Below, piece by piece: positions 60,000-64,000 of a DNA stretch of 64,000 bases. The stretch's first letter is position 1. Each line of letters starts with the position of its first letter. The DNA is from Flavobacteriales bacterium UBA958. Its GTDB lineage: Bacteria > Bacteroidota > Bacteroidia > Flavobacteriales_D > Crocinitomicaceae. The DNA lies in assembly GCA_002293045.1 (NCBI GenBank), contig DBCM01000070.1, positions 13,954-77,953 of the forward strand, written 5' to 3'. The translations under genes and the position numbers were made by a program. The notes under the pieces were generated by a model. That model saw nothing but the letters and a program-made list of their open reading frames with translations, was not told where the DNA came from and did not search any database.

Positions 60000-60662
60000 A
60001 TGAAACGCCTCGTCTTTATTGCCCTGATTTTGGTCATTGCCATTCCAATTGCATACTTCATGGTTAACCAAGCCAACACCCCTGCTTTACCCTTTATCAA
60101 TCCTACCGATGTGCAATCTGAAATGGTTGATTCCAGTGTGCAGAACATTGGCCGAAATCATAAAATCGGTGCGTTTAGGTTGCTTGATGAACAAAACAAG
60201 ATGATTACCGATGAGGTAATCGACGGAAAAGTATTTGTGGCGGAATATTTCTTTACAACCTGCGGAAGCATCTGCCCCATTATGAATCAGCAAATGCAAC
60301 GTGTTCAGACCGCATTCGATGGAAATGAGGCGTTTGAAATCTTAAGTTTTACCGTTGACCCTGAAAATGACAAGCCAAAGCAGCTCTTGGAATATGCTAA
60401 AAGCCATGCATATCGTCCCGGACAATGGCACTTTATTACGGGGAGCAAAAAAGACCTTTATTCCCTAGCACGAACCTCGTTTTTTGTCCTAAAACCAGCG
60501 GAAGCAGCGAATCTTGGGGATGCAGGCAGTGACTTTATCCATACCAATAATTTCGTATTGGTTGACCAAGACCGACACATCCGGGGGTATTACGACGGCA
60601 CCAATCCGATAGAGGTGGATCAGCTCATCTTGGATATTGAAAAATTACTCAATTCCAAGTAG
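60000..60662 (+). CDS. SCO1/SenC-family copper chaperone
   Basis: A 220-residue thioredoxin-like protein with one N-terminal membrane helix (MKRLVFIALILVIAIPIAYFM). The copper-binding pair CGSIC has cysteines at 88 and 92, and the third ligand histidine is at about 181 in FIHTNNF. SCO proteins deliver copper to cytochrome oxidase in the periplasm. The ATG at 60000 is preferred over an in-frame ATG at 59979, because the promoter box at 59988-59995 lies between the two. It follows the kinase gene by 17 bp. Confidence 0.92.
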   Translation: MKRLVFIALILVIAIPIAYFMVNQANTPALPFINPTDVQSEMVDSSVQNIGRNHKIGAFRLLDEQNKMITDEVIDGKVFVAEYFFTTCGSICPIMNQQMQRVQTAFDGNEAFEILSFTVDPENDKPKQLLEYAKSHAYRPGQWHFITGSKKDLYSLARTSFFVLKPAEAANLGDAGSDFIHTNNFVLVDQDRHIRGYYDGTNPIEVDQLILDIEKLLNSK

Positions 60663-60691
60663 AAATCCATATTTTTTGGTAATTTCAGCGA

Positions 60692-63600
60692 GTGAAACGG
60701 TATACAACCCTTGCCTTTATTTATCTCATTTCAGCGTTTGCTGTATTTGGTCAATCCTATCAAGGAAATCATACCCAGCAGATCAAACCTGCAAAAGCTG
60801 CGGGCTGCGCCCCACCAACCACAACTTCTTTCCTTGAATTAAACAACGTACGCGCGATGGTGCACACCGCCGGGAATTTATGGCAAATTCCAGGTCAAAA
60901 CTTTGCGCAATATGAAGTACCTAAGAATTCAGGAATCATGGCCTTGTTTACTGCCGCCTTGTGGCTTGGTGGAACCGATGTAAATAATCAACTTAAACTC
61001 GCGGCCCTACGTTATCGGAATGGGCAAGATTATTGGACAGGACCTTTGTCTCAAGTCTTCGCGGAAACCAGTTATGAGGAATGTGATAAATACGACCGAC
61101 ACTTCATTAGCTCAAAAGATGAAATACGAGAATTTAATGCCTGGTTTGAGGCGGGACTCGCTGATCAGCAGAACGGTACAAACACGCAAGCTGCCCTCTT
61201 TCCAAATTATCAAGTACCGGAAATTATTAAAACATGGCCGGCCCATGGGAATGTATCGCTAGGCCAAGACTATTACCTGGCGCCCTTTTATGACTTTAAC
61301 GACGACGGCCATTACGACTGGCGTGATGGAGATTATCCCTGGTACGACATAAAGCAAGACAAGCAATGTAACGTCGATCGGGATGTATCGCTGTATGGGG
61401 ATAAGAACTTTTGGTGGGTTATGAACGACAAGGGGAATATCCATACTGAAACGGGTGCAGATCCCATTGGAATGGAAATCAGGGCCCAAGCCTTTGCCTT
61501 TGCTTCCAACGATGAAGTAAATAACATGACCTTTTACAACTACGTGCTCATTAACCGAGGCACACAAACCTTATACAACACCTATTTTGGGTTTTTTACG
61601 GACGGCGCCTTGGGAGATCCATACGATGACTATGTGGGTTGTGATGTCATGCGTGGCTTGGGATACTATTACAATGGGGATAATTTTGATGGGGACAACT
61701 CGGGGTATAAAGGCTATGGCTATTCTCCACCCGCGGTGGGGGTAGACTTCTTTGAAGGACCCTATCAAGACGATGACGGAATCGATAATGCCTATGGCAT
61801 TGGATTGAACGAGGCGTTGAATGGGATTGGTTATGGAGATGGAATCATAGACAACGAACGCTTCGGAATGCGCAGGTTCTTGTATTATTCAAATACAACG
61901 AACGGGGCAAACATCAATCAAACTGACCCCATTGCCTCCTCGGATTACTACAACTATTTGAGGGGCTATTGGAAAGATGGAACCAAGTTCGTGTATGGTG
62001 GAAGTGGTCATATCTCTGACCCTGAAGCCGATCCAAATACCCCCTGTGATTTTATGTTCCCTGGAACCTCTGATTTTATGGGCTGGGGAACGGGAGGTAT
62101 TGTTAAACCAAATTGGACGGAACAAACGGCCAATAACACACCGAATGATCGTAGATTTGTAGAGAGCGCGGGACCCTTCTTGCTTAAACCCGGAGCAGTT
62201 AACAACATTACGGTGGGGGTTGTTTGGGCTCGTTCCAACGGTGGAGACCCCTTTACCTCGGTGGAATCTTTGCGTCGTGCAGACGATAAAGCTCAGGCCT
62301 TATTCGAAAATTGTTTTAAAGTGATGGATGCCCCGCATGCACCCAACTTAGAAATTCAAGAATTGAATAATGAACTCATTCTTTACTTGTCAAACCCGAT
62401 TAACTCGAACAACTATCAAGAAAAATATCAGGAAAACGACCCCTTCATTGTCTCATCAAATCCCAACGCCGATAAAACGTTTCGGTTCCAAGGGTATCAA
62501 ATTTTCCAATTAGCGAGTAATCAAGTAGCGCTTTCTGATTTGAGTAATCCCTTAAAATCAAGGTTGGTTGCTCAATGTGACATCAAGGACAATGTTTCTC
62601 GGATTATCAATTTTGAGTTTGATGAAGAACTAGGGTTTAGTGTTCCTAAAGAGCGGGTTAATGGTGAAAACAAGGGAATTCGGCACAGCTTCCGGGTAAC
62701 GAACGATTTATTCGCGCAAGGGCAATCGAAGTTGGTGAATTTCAAGAAATATTACTACATGGCGGTTTCTTATGCCTACAACAACTACGAAACCTACAAT
62801 CCGAATGATCCCTTGAGTCTGAACGGACAAAAAATGCCCTACATCGCCAGTAGAAAAAGTGCCATGGGTGAAGTGAAGGTTATGGAAGGGGTACCGCATA
62901 ATCCAATGCCTGAAGCCGATGGTACCTATCAACAAATAAGCTATGGGTCTACGCCCAGAATTACACGCCTCGATGGGTACGGTAACGGGAATCGATCCTT
63001 GGAATTTACAGAGGCTACCTTGAATACTATTTTGAATACTGGGTTTATGGAGGATCCCGAGTATGATTATGGACAAGGTCCGGTGAACATCAAAGTAGTG
63101 GACCCCTTAAACCTAAAAAGTGGATATTTTGAGTGTCGTTTTAGAAATTATACCCCTACCTCACCGGGTAATGCGGCCGATACCGCCCGTTGGGTGATTT
63201 ATCGCTACGATAGCAAAGGTGGGACGATACAAGATTCTGTAAGTTCAGAGCTTACCATTGCCGGCGACAACGAGCAAATCATACCGGCATGGGGTATATC
63301 GGTTCAAATCCACCAAGAAACCTATTATTTCCCTTCAGGATCTGGCAACATTACAGCGAAAAGCACCAACATGATTGAGTCTTCAATGACTTTTGCGGAC
63401 TCGTCTAAACGCTGGCTTACCGGAATCAAAGACAACGATGCATTTTTTCCCACCAACTGGATCCGCTCGGGAGAATATATTCCGGTGACCGATATAAACA
63501 ATGCCGCTTACGATTGTAATCCCAATGTCCCTCCCTATTTGAATCCATGTAATTACCCAGATGAAAGCGGAGTCGATCCTAATCAAAATTACGAAGGTGT

Positions 63601-64000
63601 CTTGGAAGGAATTATTGCTCCGCACCGATTAACCGGATATGAAGCCGATTATATGCCCTTGGCGTATTGTGGAACCTTCAGTGGGTCATCCCGTCAAAAT
63701 GCATCGATTTCATTCTTACCGAGTGTGAACATTGTAATCACCAGCGATAAGAGCAAGTGGACACGTTGTCCGGTAGTTGAATTGGGCCGTACCGCTGGGT
63801 TAAATGTGGGTGCGGCTGTTCCTGGGGGGTTGAGAAAAAGCCCAAGTGTAGATAAGAATGGAAATGCCGATGGTACAGGTACTGGAATGGGATGGTTCCC
63901 AGGCTATGCGGTAGATTTGGAATCAGGTGCGCGTTTGTACATGGCCTTTGGAGAGAATTCGTTCCTTGGCGGTGAAAACGGTGCGGATATGGTTTGGAAT
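60692..64000 (+). CDS. Partial giant secreted protein, paralogue of the 40447-44607 gene
   Basis: An open frame of 1103 codons runs off the window edge with no stop. It starts at a GTG (KRYTTLAFIYLISAFAVFGQ signal peptide after it). Its protein lines up almost throughout with the 1386-residue protein at 40447-44607: FAQYEVPKNSG, FTAALWLGGTDVNNQLKLAALRY, WWVMNDKGNIHTET, DPIGMEIRAQAFAFASND and the final GGENGADMVWN. The two therefore arose by duplication, and the missing end probably carries a T9SS-like sorting domain of about 280 residues. The gene lies 29 bp after the SCO stop. Function unknown; a surface location is expected. Confidence 0.88.
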   Translation, partial: MKRYTTLAFIYLISAFAVFGQSYQGNHTQQIKPAKAAGCAPPTTTSFLELNNVRAMVHTAGNLWQIPGQNFAQYEVPKNSGIMALFTAALWLGGTDVNNQLKLAALRYRNGQDYWTGPLSQVFAETSYEECDKYDRHFISSKDEIREFNAWFEAGLADQQNGTNTQAALFPNYQVPEIIKTWPAHGNVSLGQDYYLAPFYDFNDDGHYDWRDGDYPWYDIKQDKQCNVDRDVSLYGDKNFWWVMNDKGNIHTETGADPIGMEIRAQAFAFASNDEVNNMTFYNYVLINRGTQTLYNTYFGFFTDGALGDPYDDYVGCDVMRGLGYYYNGDNFDGDNSGYKGYGYSPPAVGVDFFEGPYQDDDGIDNAYGIGLNEALNGIGYGDGIIDNERFGMRRFLYYSNTTNGANINQTDPIASSDYYNYLRGYWKDGTKFVYGGSGHISDPEADPNTPCDFMFPGTSDFMGWGTGGIVKPNWTEQTANNTPNDRRFVESAGPFLLKPGAVNNITVGVVWARSNGGDPFTSVESLRRADDKAQALFENCFKVMDAPHAPNLEIQELNNELILYLSNPINSNNYQEKYQENDPFIVSSNPNADKTFRFQGYQIFQLASNQVALSDLSNPLKSRLVAQCDIKDNVSRIINFEFDEELGFSVPKERVNGENKGIRHSFRVTNDLFAQGQSKLVNFKKYYYMAVSYAYNNYETYNPNDPLSLNGQKMPYIASRKSAMGEVKVMEGVPHNPMPEADGTYQQISYGSTPRITRLDGYGNGNRSLEFTEATLNTILNTGFMEDPEYDYGQGPVNIKVVDPLNLKSGYFECRFRNYTPTSPGNAADTARWVIYRYDSKGGTIQDSVSSELTIAGDNEQIIPAWGISVQIHQETYYFPSGSGNITAKSTNMIESSMTFADSSKRWLTGIKDNDAFFPTNWIRSGEYIPVTDINNAAYDCNPNVPPYLNPCNYPDESGVDPNQNYEGVLEGIIAPHRLTGYEADYMPLAYCGTFSGSSRQNASISFLPSVNIVITSDKSKWTRCPVVELGRTAGLNVGAAVPGGLRKSPSVDKNGNADGTGTGMGWFPGYAVDLESGARLYMAFGENSFLGGENGADMVWN

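Noticed and set aside
1..64000. CRISPR array, prophage or insertion sequence
   Set aside because: No regularly spaced short repeats, integrase, transposase or phage structural genes were found on either strand.

Overview
The window is chromosomal DNA of a member of the Bacteroidota, most likely Flavobacteriales. Several independent signs agree: many secreted proteins end in type IX secretion (T9SS) sorting domains, a PorV/PorQ-like and a PorP/SprF-like protein are present, genes start just behind TAnnTTTG promoter boxes typical of this phylum, and there is a bacterial heptaprenylglyceryl/geranylgeranylglyceryl phosphate synthase homologue. No transposase, integrase, CRISPR array, rRNA or phage structural gene was seen.

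Layout. 1-3.3 kb is an AT-rich accessory stretch: a three-helix membrane protein paired with a ThsB-like TIR protein (a candidate Thoeris-like defence pair), bracketed by two copies of a 43-bp double-palindrome repeat, then two orphan genes. 3.3-5.6 kb holds a T9SS cargo gene between two mosaics of palindromic repeats. 5.6-7.9 kb is metK-mtnA. 8-14.1 kb is a tight six-gene minus-strand run: MbnP-like, MbnH-like di-haem enzyme, an unrecognised 466-residue protein, a WYL regulator, paaG and a 3-hydroxyacyl-CoA dehydrogenase. 14.2-18.6 kb holds an AddA/RecB-like helicase-nuclease, a CTP-synthase-tail-like protein without its nucleophile, and a lipoprotein. 18.6-19 kb is an unusual tRNA-Arg(CCT) locus with two 79-bp units that copy the tRNA 5' end. 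19-27.6 kb has two giant secreted proteins (M14 carboxypeptidase; SBBP/PKD/CHU_C protein), an MBL hydrolase and a glycosyltransferase.

27.6-33 kb is the phenylacetyl-CoA epoxidase locus: paaABCD on the minus strand, diverging from two tandem paaE-like reductases and an SDR gene. 33-37.4 kb has a PorP-like protein, a TPR/PD40/OmpA-like partner and a DUF1624 membrane protein. 37.4-48.4 kb on the minus strand carries greA-HIT-SGNH and, upstream of it, a three-gene operon of TonB-dependent receptor, 1386-residue secreted protein and PorV-like protein. 48.6-60.7 kb carries housekeeping genes: PPTase, GGGPS, nadC, a LytS/LytTR two-component pair, a cystathionine synthase/lyase, an alkyltransferase-like protein, a membrane pyrophosphatase with a Cys-rich tail, OmpA, the pnuC-nadR NAD salvage pair and SCO. 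From 60.7 kb to the window edge runs a second paralogue of the 1386-residue secreted protein.

The genes join into a few themes: phenylacetate breakdown (epoxidase complex, PaaG, PaaH-like), methionine/SAM metabolism (metK, mtnA, cystathionine enzyme), NAD supply (nadC, pnuC, nadR), periplasmic copper handling (MbnPH, SCO, possibly the Cys-rich pyrophosphatase tail) and T9SS-dependent surface proteins. Several start codons were moved from the longest reading frame, because a promoter box, a terminator or a signal peptide shows the true start. All functional calls rest on reading motifs by eye; no database search was run.
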